From positions 6,057,664 through 6,121,663 of the forward strand of contig OU696576.1 of the NCBI GenBank assembly GCA_916048095.2: 64,000 nt of DNA, read 5' to 3'. The translations under genes were made by a program, and so were the position numbers. Of the stretch, positions 14,201 to 22,837 are shown in pieces. The stretch comes from Sacculina carcini (lineage: Eukaryota > Arthropoda > Thecostraca > Sacculinidae). The notes below the pieces were generated by a model. The model searched no databases. It was not told the DNA's origin and saw only the letters and a list, made by a program, of their open reading frames with translations. Numbering within the stretch: position 1 is the first letter of the stretch; each line of letters opens with the position of its first letter.

Positions 14201-15565
14201 TAGCTCTTAAGCAAATGATTTTGGAGAATGATGTGAACCTTTAAATATATTTTGCGATCTGATGATATATATACAGTATATACATACAGTATTATTCCTA
14301 ATACTATATGTATTAGGAATAATACGTAGCAGAATATAGATTGCATAATATTATATCGGCTGTAATATCAAGGGCTTTAATATCGGTGTAATCCAAAAAA
14401 TAACAACTGTATGAATATGATGCATTAGTGGAAGCATTAACCGGGAATTATGAGATAATATGATAATGGTGTATAATTATATCGCATTATGCAACAAATG
14501 TGAATTTAGCTGCCTTACAGTTTGGTTCCGATACTATATGGGCGGGTTGAGAGATAAGTATTTGTGGGCCGCGTGTTTGGGACCCCTGGGGTAGATCTCA
14601 TTCTTCTGAATACAAATTATGATCGCATCAGTATATTTTGTGATCACAAACAAATAAGTTAAATCACCTCAGACTAGGCTGAGTGCGGTCAAGATTGGAT
14701 GGTTGGGTTGGGTTGGGTAGGTTTGACTCAGGTTATATTAGGTTTTAATGATAGCGGAAAATATATAAATTTTAGCAATTAATATTATAGCGGTAAAAGT
14801 AAAATAGTACTTGAGCAAATGATATTGGGGAATGATGTCAAGTAATAAATATAGTTTGGAAACATTCTGATGAAAAGATTTCATCATCTTTCATTGTTTG
14901 TTTCGTGTTTGTGTTCTGAATTCATTGTTTGTGTTCAATTTTCATTGTTTGTGTTCCACACGACGGGCAGATTTATATATCAGGCGGGTTTAGGGATAAT
15001 ATTTGTCCAAATAAGAACAAAAATATTCACATTTAGACTTTTCTATTGGTTAAGATATTAATAGGTTACATTTTTTGGTTTTCAATTCGTATTCAATATA
15101 TTTTATGGATTTGATATGAATTTTATTGTATGAATTGTTCCGCACGACGGGCGGGTTTAAAAAAAGTGTTTTTAAGTTCATTTTTTCAAATGGTTCATTT
15201 AAAAAAAAAGAATTTTTCTTAAAATAAAAATGCTCCGCGGTCAGCAACTATAGACAATAGAACGTTCAATTTCCCCTGTATAATTAATCCATACACAAAA
15301 CCAATGGATTTGACTTCAAATATGAATTTTATTGTATGAATTGTTCCGCACGAGGGGCGGGTTTAAAAAAAGTGTTTCCATTTTTTAGTTCATTTTTTCA
15401 AATGGTTCATTTAAAAAAAGGTATTTTATAATAAAAATGCTCCGCGGGCAGCAACTATAGACAATAGAACGTTCAATTTACCCTGTAGAATTAATCCATA
15501 CACAAAACCAATGGATTTGACTTCAAGATCCAGAATGGATCGTGTTCGAGTTCTGAATTATTCAG
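10106..15565 (+). repeat. Tandem 5-kb compound repeat, unit 3
   Basis: Third unit, 5460 bp, collinear with units 1 and 2. It differs by a three-copy 184-bp tandem expansion (13833-14380) and a local duplication of TTCATTGTTTGTGTTC-like sequence near 14920-14960. The open frames of about 107 codons on the minus strand in the triplication are repeat translations, not genes. Confidence 0.9.
13833..14380. repeat. 184-bp tandem triplication inside unit 3
   Basis: TAGCTCTTAAGCAAATGATT occurs at 13833, 14017 and 14201, an exact 184-bp period. The three copies look virtually identical. Each contains a hairpin-capable segment, GTATTATTCCTAATAC followed four bases later by its near-complement TGTATTAGGAATAATAC. 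Units 1 and 2 have a single copy at this place, and unit 2 lacks part of it. Confidence 0.95.
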
Positions 15566-16223
15566 CACGACGGGCGGGTTTAAAAATGACTTAGGCGGAC
15601 TGAGGGGAAATATTTTGTCGAAATAAAAATAATTAAACTTATAATTTTCAATAGATGAATATTTTTATGAGTGTACCCTATTTCATTCTTATTTTTCCAT
15701 ATTTTTTATGAATTGAATACGAATTTCATGTTATGAATTGCTCCGCACAACGGGCGGGTTTTAATGCTATATATATACATAAAGAAGAAATTATCTGTCT
15801 GTCTGTGTATGCATGCTTGAATATGAGGTGACATAATTGCGCTGGTTCATGGTTCGCTGGTTCAATGATCAGGGGCTTCAAACGCAAACGAAGCGATGGC
15901 TCATTTTTATGAAATAAAAATGACCCGCGGGCAGCAATAAAACGTTCAATTTCACCGTGTAGAATGAATTCATATACAAAACTAATGGATTTGACTTCAA
16001 GAACCAGAACCGATGGTGTTCGAGTTCTGAATTATTCCGCACGTCGGCCGGGTTTAAATATGAGGCGGGCTGAGTGAAAATATTTTGTCAAAATAAAATT
16101 AAAAATAATGAAATTTAGACTTTTTAATTGATTAAGGTTTTTATGAGTTTGCCTTATTTGTTTTTAATTTGCAATATTTTTATGAATTGCTCCGCACAAC
16201 GGGCGGGTTTTAATGCTAGTATA
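15566..16223 (+). repeat. Partial fourth unit of the 5-kb repeat
   Basis: It repeats the start of the other units (motif heads, the ACATAAAGAAGAAATTATC module and the TTAAATATGAGGCGGGCTGAG monomer) for about 660 bp. It then stops at the centre of a palindrome, beyond which the sequence is its own reverse complement. The array in plus orientation ends here. Confidence 0.9.
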
Positions 16224-16447
16224 CTAGCAATATATATACTAGCATTAAAACCCGCCCGTTGTGCGGAGCAATTCATAAAAATATTGCAAATTAAAAACAA
16301 ATAAGGCAAACTCATAAAAACCTTAATCAATTAAAAAGTCTAAATTTCATTATTTTTAATTTTATTTTGACAAAATATTTTCACTCAGCCCGCCTCATAT
16401 TTAAACCCGGCCGACGTGCGGAATAATTCAGAACTCGAACACCATCG
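16011..16447. repeat. Long near-perfect palindrome (213-bp arms)
   Basis: Left arm 16011-16223 and right arm 16235-16447 are reverse complements with no mismatch that I can see, separated by 11 nt (CTAGCAATATA). Both arms share a private variant, GTCGGCCGGG where the other monomers read GTCGGGCGGG. The inverted copy therefore derives from this very monomer and is recent, or is an assembly artefact. Confidence 0.92.
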
Positions 16448-16476
16448 TTCTTTCACAACATGGCGCTGAAGCAACG

Positions 16477-16567
<91 letters not shown>

Positions 16568-16575
16568 AAAGAACG
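16446..16575. repeat. (TA)n tract bounded by 12-bp inverted repeats
   Basis: An 87-bp pure TA run (16478-16564) lies between CGTTCTTTCACA (16446-16457) and its exact complement TGTGAAAGAACG (16564-16575). The block sits directly on the right end of the palindrome. It could be a tiny fold-back insertion whose interior expanded as a microsatellite, or simply a hairpin-prone breakpoint. Confidence 0.8.
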
Positions 16576-16649
16576 GAGGATCTAATATTTGCCTTGCGCG
16601 ATAGTTCTATCATTTTCAGCGTGGCAGTGCGTGTTCAATGCACGGCAAC

Positions 16650-16855
16650 TACACTTTAAAGCTCCCGAGTAGCTCAGTGGTTAGACGCTAAACTCTCGTG
16701 TCAGAGGTTCGCGGTTCGAATCCTGGCCCGGGTTCGTTCATCAACACCTCCGCTTGAGTCTACCGGGAGTCACCACTGTAGATATGCAAACAGTGGGGCG
16801 CGCCATATAGTCTAAACTGGCTGGTGCGCGCTTAAAACACCAATAACAACAAGAA
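16650..16855 (+). mobile_element. tRNA-derived SINE with 14-bp target duplications
   Basis: The 206-bp body is flanked by the direct repeat CAATGCACGGCAAC (16636-16649 and 16856-16869). The head, about 16661-16733, is tRNA-like, with an A box TAGCTCAGTGG and a B box GGTTCGAATCC, the internal RNA polymerase III promoter elements. A short unrelated body follows, then a tail rich in AAC/CAA (ACACCAATAACAACAAGAA). The anticodon arm has only a four-pair stem, so this is a retroposed tRNA-like head and not a working tRNA gene. It would depend on a LINE for mobilisation; the CAA-rich tail resembles the (CAA)n ends of elements A and B. Confidence 0.88.
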
Positions 16856-16869
16856 CAATGCACGGCAAC

Positions 16870-17128
16870 GTAGCGCCCTCTTGAGGCAAAGGGCTGAAAT
16901 GCAGGTCAATTGGTTTGAAAAGTTGAACATGCTCAACTTCGTTTTTCGGGACAATGGTTGGCCAAGCCAACGATTGTCTGAGTGTTGAGGGGCTCCGTTG
17001 CCTCGCGCATGATATTGAAATTTATCATAAAGTAGCACATATAGGTACCGTAAGCCCACAAGAGACCAGGGCTGCTCGTAACTGCATTTTTCCAAAGTCG
17101 AGCCTCTATTATGGTGTTGTAACCGCAG
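16870..17128. other. Unassigned sequence
   Basis: Together with 16576-16635 this is single-copy-looking sequence of higher GC than the satellite. I recognise no protein, RNA or repeat similarity within the window. The open frames that cross it are short and unconvincing. Confidence 0.5.
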
Positions 17129-17334
17129 TTAAACCCGCCCGTCGTGCGGAACAATTAATTACACAAAAGGAATACAAACTGAAGCCGAATCTAATATAAC
17201 ACGCCAAAATGTAAAATATAAACCAATAGAAAAGTCCAAGTCCAAGTTTGCATATTCTTATTAAAACAATTGACAATTTTTTCTTCATTCAACCCGCCTC
17301 ATATTTAATCCAGCCGTCGTGAGAACAAATATAT
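17129..17334 (-). repeat. Inverted satellite monomer, left part
   Basis: Contains AAACCCGCCCGTCGTGCGGA, the reverse complement of the head motif, and CAACCCGCCTCATATTTAA, the reverse complement of the monomer start. Its continuation lies at 26507 on the far side of element C, so the array was split by that insertion. The last four bases, ATAT, are the target duplication of C. Confidence 0.85.
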
Positions 17335-17871
17335 TGTTGCAACCCCCCTGGGTCTGGCGAATGACACAATGGGGGACGACAACACAATATATATTCACAA
17401 GAGATCACAGTTCAGAGGCGGTTACTTACTGTGGCGAAACAAAACACAAGCAATGGTGAACAACAGAGCGAGCCAGCAACAGGGTGAGTTCTGTGGACTG
17501 GTTGTGGAAGAGTGTGTGTGTGTCGGTGTTTTATACGTCGCTGGCGTGTGTGATTGGGAATGTGTGTGTATGTGCGTATGTTGTCGCCTGGTGTTCTGGG
17601 TCACATATGGTCTGGGCGCACGGCTGTGGACCAGATGTTGCCCTCGATGGCTGCTGCATCCCTGGGTGAGGATGTGGTCAGGCGGATGCGAACCAGATGT
17701 TGGCCCTGACACTGAAGAGGGTTGGTGCGCACAGACTGGTGTTTGTACGTGGTGTATGTCTGTGTGCAGGGGACATACACCTCCGGGACGCGTACCGCTG
17801 AAGCGCTGGTAGAGTGTGTGTTTGTGGTGTATGGGCAAATGTTTTCGACCTACATTTGCACAGGCGCCACA
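17335..17871 (-). repeat. 3' LTR of element C
   Basis: A 537-bp LTR matching 25886-26506 except for scattered substitutions and one 84-bp segment present only in the other LTR. It carries GT-rich tracts. The pol stop codon (17850-17852, minus strand) lies inside this LTR, so the integrase tail overlaps it. Confidence 0.92.
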
Positions 17872-18895
17872 GGAGCCCCCTCCAGTTCAAGGAGAAAAAC
17901 GGACTGGGGGGCGGACAACACGACCGGAACGAGTGATACGCTTACGCAGAACCGGGATTCTTGATCCGGAGCAGTTTCGCGCAGGAGTTTTGCTGGAGGC
18001 AGATTGCGGCTGGAAGATGGATACAGCGGTCTCTTGTGGAAAGCTGATGGAAGCGTTTTCCAAGAAAGCCGGTCGTAGTCGGTCCACGCAGATTGTGTCC
18101 TCGCCGTTTCGTTCAATCGTAAATGTTTTGGTGTGCGCTTGAGCACGCGGTACGGACCAGTGTAGACAGGCTGCAAAGGACGACGGTGGCCGTCGTTACG
18201 CACAAACACTTATTCTGCAGTGTTGAGCGCAGGCAGAGTAAATGTGTCAGCTGTGGTCGTTGGCCTGCTCTGTACTGGGCGGATCCTTGCGAAGTGCTCC
18301 GCCAGTTCTCGTGCGACCTGTTGGGGTGAAATATCACTCATGTTGGCGAACATTTCACCTGGCAGTCGTAAAGGTGTGCCTAAAACCAGCTGTGCTGATG
18401 AGCACTGTACCGATTCTTTAACAGAGGCGCGTATTCCCAGCATCACGATTGGAAGGCGGTCGATCCAATTTGGACAGTCGCGTAGCGCACATTTGAGTCG
18501 TCGGTGAAGGCGTTCGACGAGGCCGTTGGCGCTGGGGTTGTAGGCAGTGGTGTGCAGTGATTCAGCCCCGAGACGTGCCGTGATTTGTTGTCACAGGCGA
18601 GAGGTGAACTGTGAGCCTCGGTCGGACACAATGATGTGTGGTACGCCATACCTGGATATCCAAGTGCTGATGAAACAGCGGGCAACTGTGTCTGCGGATA
18701 TATCAGGCATTGGGCAGACTTCAGGCCACCTGGTAAATCTGTCGATCATCGTCAATATGTACTGCTGGCCTTTACAGTAAGGCAATGGCCCCACAATATC
18801 AATGTGGATATTATGAAAGCGACCTGACGGTAGACAAAACTGAGCAGGTGTCGAACGATTGTGACGAGAGACTTTGCACGTTTGGCAATGTGTGC
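17850..18895 (-). pseudogene. Integrase, C-terminal two thirds (element C)
   Basis: The minus-strand pol frame resumes after nested element E. It shows the end of the zinc-binding region (cysteine pairs in CTHCQTC) and the catalytic core: HIDIVGPL with the first Asp, VSDRGSQF with the second Asp, and Glu in NGLVERLH spaced 35 residues after it. This is the D-x35-E spacing of retroviral-type integrases, which insert the element cDNA into the genome. The C-terminal domain has VYTGPYRVL, typical of Ty3 integrases. Two in-frame stops interrupt it: TGA at 18591-18593, where related proteins often have Trp, and TAA at 18210-18212. No indel is apparent. The frame ends inside the 3' LTR. Confidence 0.88.
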
Positions 18896-18900
18896 ACTGT

Positions 18901-19776
18901 TGTAACATTTTTGGTGTCAGAAGTGGGTCACGGCACCAAATGTAACATTTTTTGTTTATCAGTCGATGATAATTCTAGTGGAGCAGGCCTCTTAATGTTG
19001 TGCGCCGCGATAACTCTTGTTGTGCCGATTCCAAACAGTAGTTTTGTTTAAACAATGTATTTCGTCGTGATATTGAAAGTTCAGTTCTTAGCTCTATCGT
19101 CCTAACGTTATATTCAATGTTATATCCTATCTGTTCTGCCTGTATCTGCTAGTCTGTCTCTCCTGTCTGTCTTCCTATCTGTGCTCTTGTTCTCCCTACT
19201 GCCGCTGCTCTTTTATCTCTATCTCCATCCTCTCTATGCTCTTCTATTCCTATCTCCATACCTCTACTGCCGCTGCTCTTCTATCTCTATATCCATACCT
19301 CTACTGCCGCTGCTCTTCTATCTCTATATCCATACTGCCTATCCCCCGAATGGTGAAAACACTGTGCTTATATAGTGCCAACTAGCGCCGCTTACTTCAT
19401 TCTGCAGCTCCAAATTGTGCACGACCTCATTATTTACGGACCGCAAGGTCACCACAATGCAACACGCACATAGTCTTACACACTGGTGTGAGTGATATAT
19501 GCGTGTGCCCGTGCTTCTCTGGTTTTCTCTTAATGTCTTACAGTGTATGTTTGTGTGTCTACGTGTGTGCAACCAATGCTGTGTTCTGTATTCTAACCTA
19601 CTGTGTTGACAGTGATGCATGTGTTTACGCTTCACTTCCTGTCCTAACTTCTATCCTATGTCACTTTCAATGCACAACATACAATACACAATGCACAAAA
19701 CAATCAACGATTACTAAATAAAGATATAAGAATACAAGTTATATACAACACCGCATGAAATATAAACATTGTTACA
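18901..19776 (-). repeat. 3' LTR of element E
   Basis: 876 bp, plus-strand ends TGTAACATT...TTGTTACA. It contains a run of 37-bp repeats of the type CTCTACTGCCGCTGCTCTTC (about 19180-19340), also present in the other LTR. Its outer end holds a second copy of the primer-site sequence (GGGTCACGGCACCA, about 18926-18939). Confidence 0.92.
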
Positions 19777-20530
19777 CCACAACTGCGAGGTCAATCGAGC
19801 GAATGCGAGCCACTAGAGCTTATACACGGTCATTCTATTGTGTGGTCAGAAGTGGGTTTTCATTGAAGACGTGTGATGATCTTCATCTGACGAGTATTTG
19901 TACAATTGAGCCCCGCGATTGTTGTTTATTTGCACGCGTTCCGATGAGTACTTGGCTTCTTGGTACCTCGTACATGGTGGATGATTTCGGCTGATGTTGT
20001 TCACAGATGTCATCGCGCAGATATACGTAATCAGGATACTCTTGTCAGCTTTTGTCACTTCGGAGTTTGGCTTGGCCGGTGTCACGCATGAATGCTCACG
20101 GAAGTTCTTTGTTCACGTTGTAGAGCAGCATGTACATCTTCTAATGTCACTCCCCCAACGGTAATGAGCAACTTTACTGCGTCGATCGTTGATGTTTATA
20201 TAGTTCTGGACAATCGGTCGATTCTCACTTGCTGTTCAGTGTCGTGTATTAGCGTGGTATCAAGGAAAGGAGTAGGATTCCATGGGATTAATAAGATTAC
20301 TTCGGAATAGGAACAGTATTCGCAGAGCCATGTATTATTTTTCACATATAAATCTTGTTTCGTAATTATTCTCTCTGTTTTCTCTTCTGTATTTTACCTA
20401 AATTTTATTCTCTCGTCGTTTTGATTCTATTATTCTCATTCAATTATCTAGTGGTGTCTTGTCTACAGTCTAGTAATGTCTTATACACGGACGTTTCAAG
20501 GCCTTCATAGTAGCGGTTCATACTTTCAGT

Positions 20531-20983
20531 TGTAGCGCGGTGTATCAGCAAGGCACCGCTGCCTACACACCACGTGGCTGCACTCTCTCCGCTCTCTCCA
20601 GAGCGCCCACGCGCTGCTGGCTTGCAGGAGCATCGCGCCCAATGTAGCGGAGTCGTTAGGCGACGCAATGCTGAGATGTTAGGCATTGCGCCGCCTCGCT
20701 ACACCAGTGAAACAAAGTACTCTAGCGAGAGTTTATTTGACGACTGATGAATTGACTGATGAATTACATACACACAAATACACACACACACATACAAACA
20801 GGCCAGATGCCGCAGCCAGTGCCTGTGGCGGCGCCTGGCGGAAACGTCCGCAAACGCTTGAAGCCACGCCCAGTGGCGCGATGCTCCTGCAAGCCAGCAG
20901 CGCGTGGGCGCTCTGGAGAGAGCGGAGAGAGTGCAGCCACGTGGTGTGTAGGCAGCGGTGCCTTGCTGATACACCGCGCTACA
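20531..20983. mobile_element. Fold-back element with 109-bp inverted repeats
   Basis: Arms 20531-20639 and 20875-20983 are reverse complements without visible mismatch, starting TGTAGCGCGG and ending CCGCGCTACA, with a 235-bp spacer. CAGT occurs directly outside both ends (20527-20530 and 20984-20987), consistent with a 4-bp target duplication. Inside, 20643-20703 forms a second hairpin that also begins TGTAGCG and ends CGCTACA. No transposase is present. It is a MITE or fold-back element of unassigned superfamily. Confidence 0.78.
20643..20703. repeat. Inner hairpin of the fold-back element
   Basis: TGTAGCG...CGCTACA ends and an internal GCAATGC / GCATTGC pairing make a 61-bp imperfect hairpin. 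Because its termini repeat the first bases of the outer arms, it may be a collapsed copy of the same family inserted in the larger one. Confidence 0.6.
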
Positions 20984-21958
20984 CAGTCATCTAGTCATAT
21001 AGTCATCAGTCACTTAGTGGCGTATCATGCCCTCACGTTCCAATGCATCCATCTATGCATGTCGATACATACTCTCCTTGCATGCTTCGTTATATCTGTC
21101 CTTGTTACCAGATATATCATTCAATATCTCTTGTCCGTTAAGTTGCATATCAAATGCCCCAACTTAACTTCGGTATTTTCACTGCCATATGCGAAAACCA
21201 TATAATTCGTTCTGCCTTCATTTCTGTTCTCACCAGTGTATGAGAATTACGGCATATACCTTCACCTCCTCTTCCGGTCAATTCGTCAGTCTATCAGTCA
21301 GTCCATTTGTTATGCTGGTAGTCTTCCCCGCTAAGGCTTGTTTTACGTTTCCGGTCAAAACTTCACTATATTTTCTGTTTTGTTTGCTTTGGCTCGTCAT
21401 TAATGCAATTGCGATTACTTCGATTCGTTTACTCGACGTACATTTCGCTGCTTATTAGCTTCAACTATATTTACTCCTACATGCTATGTTTGAGGTCGTG
21501 TTAGTCGTTCTGATCACGTACTATCCAAATCTTCCTTGTCTTATTGATTATCGTCGTCTTTTTGGGGTACAATTTGCCTAATGATCGACTGCTTGTTGAT
21601 ATATGCGACCATTATGTTGTTTATATTCATGGCGTGGACGTGCAGATCGTCTGACATTACTGTATCGCCCATTTTAATCGTAGACATTTAGTTTTACTCT
21701 AAATATGGCTCTGATTTCTGATTTAAGGAAAAAGGAAATGCAAAACTTAATAGGAAAGCAGTGATTAACCACGTACCTTACAAATAATATTGAAGCACCA
21801 ATGATGATGAATGCGTTGCTGATGTCTTTCTTGAGCACCAGATGTAACAGGTCCAGAAGTCACAGAAGCAGATGTAATACATTTCGGGCGCTGTTGAAGA
21901 TGTCTGTTTTTTTTTCTCAAAATTATCTACTTCCTTGGATCCGGGTCACGGCACCAAA

Positions 21959-22832
21959 TGTAACATTTTTGGTGTCAGAAGTGGGTCACGGCACCAAATG
22001 TAACATTTTTTGTTTATCAGTCGATGATAATTCTAGTGGAGCAGGCCTCTTAATGTTGTGCGCCGCGATAACTCTTGTTGTGCCGATTCCAAACAGTAGT
22101 TTTGTTGAAACAATGTATTTCGTCGTGATATTGAAAGTTCAGTTCTTAGCTCTATCATCCTAACGTTATATTCAATGTTCTATCCTATCTGTTCTGCCTG
22201 TATCTGCTAGTCTGTCTCTCCTATCTGTCTTCCTATCTGTGCTCTTGTTTTCCCTACTGCCGCTGCTCTTCTATCTCTATCTCCATCCTCTATGCTCTTC
22301 TATTCCTATCTCCATACCTCTACTGCCGCTGCTCTTCTATCTCTATATCCATACCTCTACTGCCGCTGCTCTTCTATCTCTATATCCATACTGCCTATCC
22401 CCCGAATGGTGAAAACACTGTGCTTATATAGTGCCAACTAGCGCCGCTTACTTCATTCTGCAGCTCCAAGTTGTGCACGACCTCATTATTTACGGACCGC
22501 AAGGTCACCACAATGCAACACGCACATAGTCTTACACACTGGTGTGAGTGATATATGCGTGTGCCCGTGCTTCTCTGGTTTTCTCTTAATGTCTTACAGT
22601 GTATGTGTGTGTGTCTACGTGTGTGCAACCAATGCTGTGTTCTGTATTCTAACCTACTGTGTTGACAAAGATGCATGTGTTTACGCTTCACTTCCTGTCC
22701 TAACTTCTATCCTATGTCACTTTCAATGCACAACATACAATACACAATGCACAAAACAATCAACGGTTACTAAATAAAGATATAAGAATACAAGTTATAT
22801 ACAACACCGCATGAAATATAAACATTGTTACA
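21959..22832 (-). repeat. 5' LTR of element E
   Basis: 874 bp, differing from the other LTR by only a modest number of substitutions and tiny indels in the 37-bp repeat region, so the insertion is fairly young. Read on the minus strand it ends in AATGTTACA and is followed at once by the primer site. Confidence 0.92.
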
Positions 22833-22837
22833 ACTGT

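Larger units (their letters stand above)
19777..21958 (-). other. Internal region of element E, non-coding
   Basis: No frame shows protease, RT, RNase H, integrase or zinc-knuckle motifs, and open frames stay under 150 codons. It contains the fold-back element at 20531-20983. The primer site is at about 21943-21960. Confidence 0.75.
18901..22832 (-). mobile_element. Non-coding LTR element E nested in C
   Basis: Two LTRs (18901-19776 and 21959-22832) bound 2182 bp of internal sequence with no recognisable gag or pol. A 5-bp target duplication ACTGT lies at 18896-18900 and 22833-22837. Removing E and one duplicate makes the integrase frame of C continuous. On the minus strand the 5' LTR is followed by a primer site TGGTGCCGTGACCCGGAT, complementary to a tRNA-His-like 3' end. 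This has the architecture of a large non-autonomous LTR element (LARD) that would need proteins from a relative. Confidence 0.9.

Noticed and set aside
163..16613. Many short open frames across the satellite (for example 13839-14162 and 14023-14346, minus strand)
   Set aside because: They are translations of tandem repeats, occur in register with the repeat period, have low-complexity I/L/Y composition and no domain signature.
16428..16613. Frame encoding IYIYIY repeats
   Set aside because: Pure (TA)n translation.
16661..16733. Functional tRNA gene
   Set aside because: A and B boxes are present, but the anticodon arm is incomplete, there is no proper acceptor pairing at both ends, and the block lies within 14-bp target duplications with a CAA-rich tail, so it is a SINE head.
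17369..17890. Frames on both strands within the LTRs of C (147, 138 and 80 codons)
   Set aside because: They are GT-rich LTR sequence, duplicated in the partner LTR, with no homology.
18210..18780. Plus-strand frames in the integrase region of C
   Set aside because: Antisense shadows of the minus-strand integrase frame.
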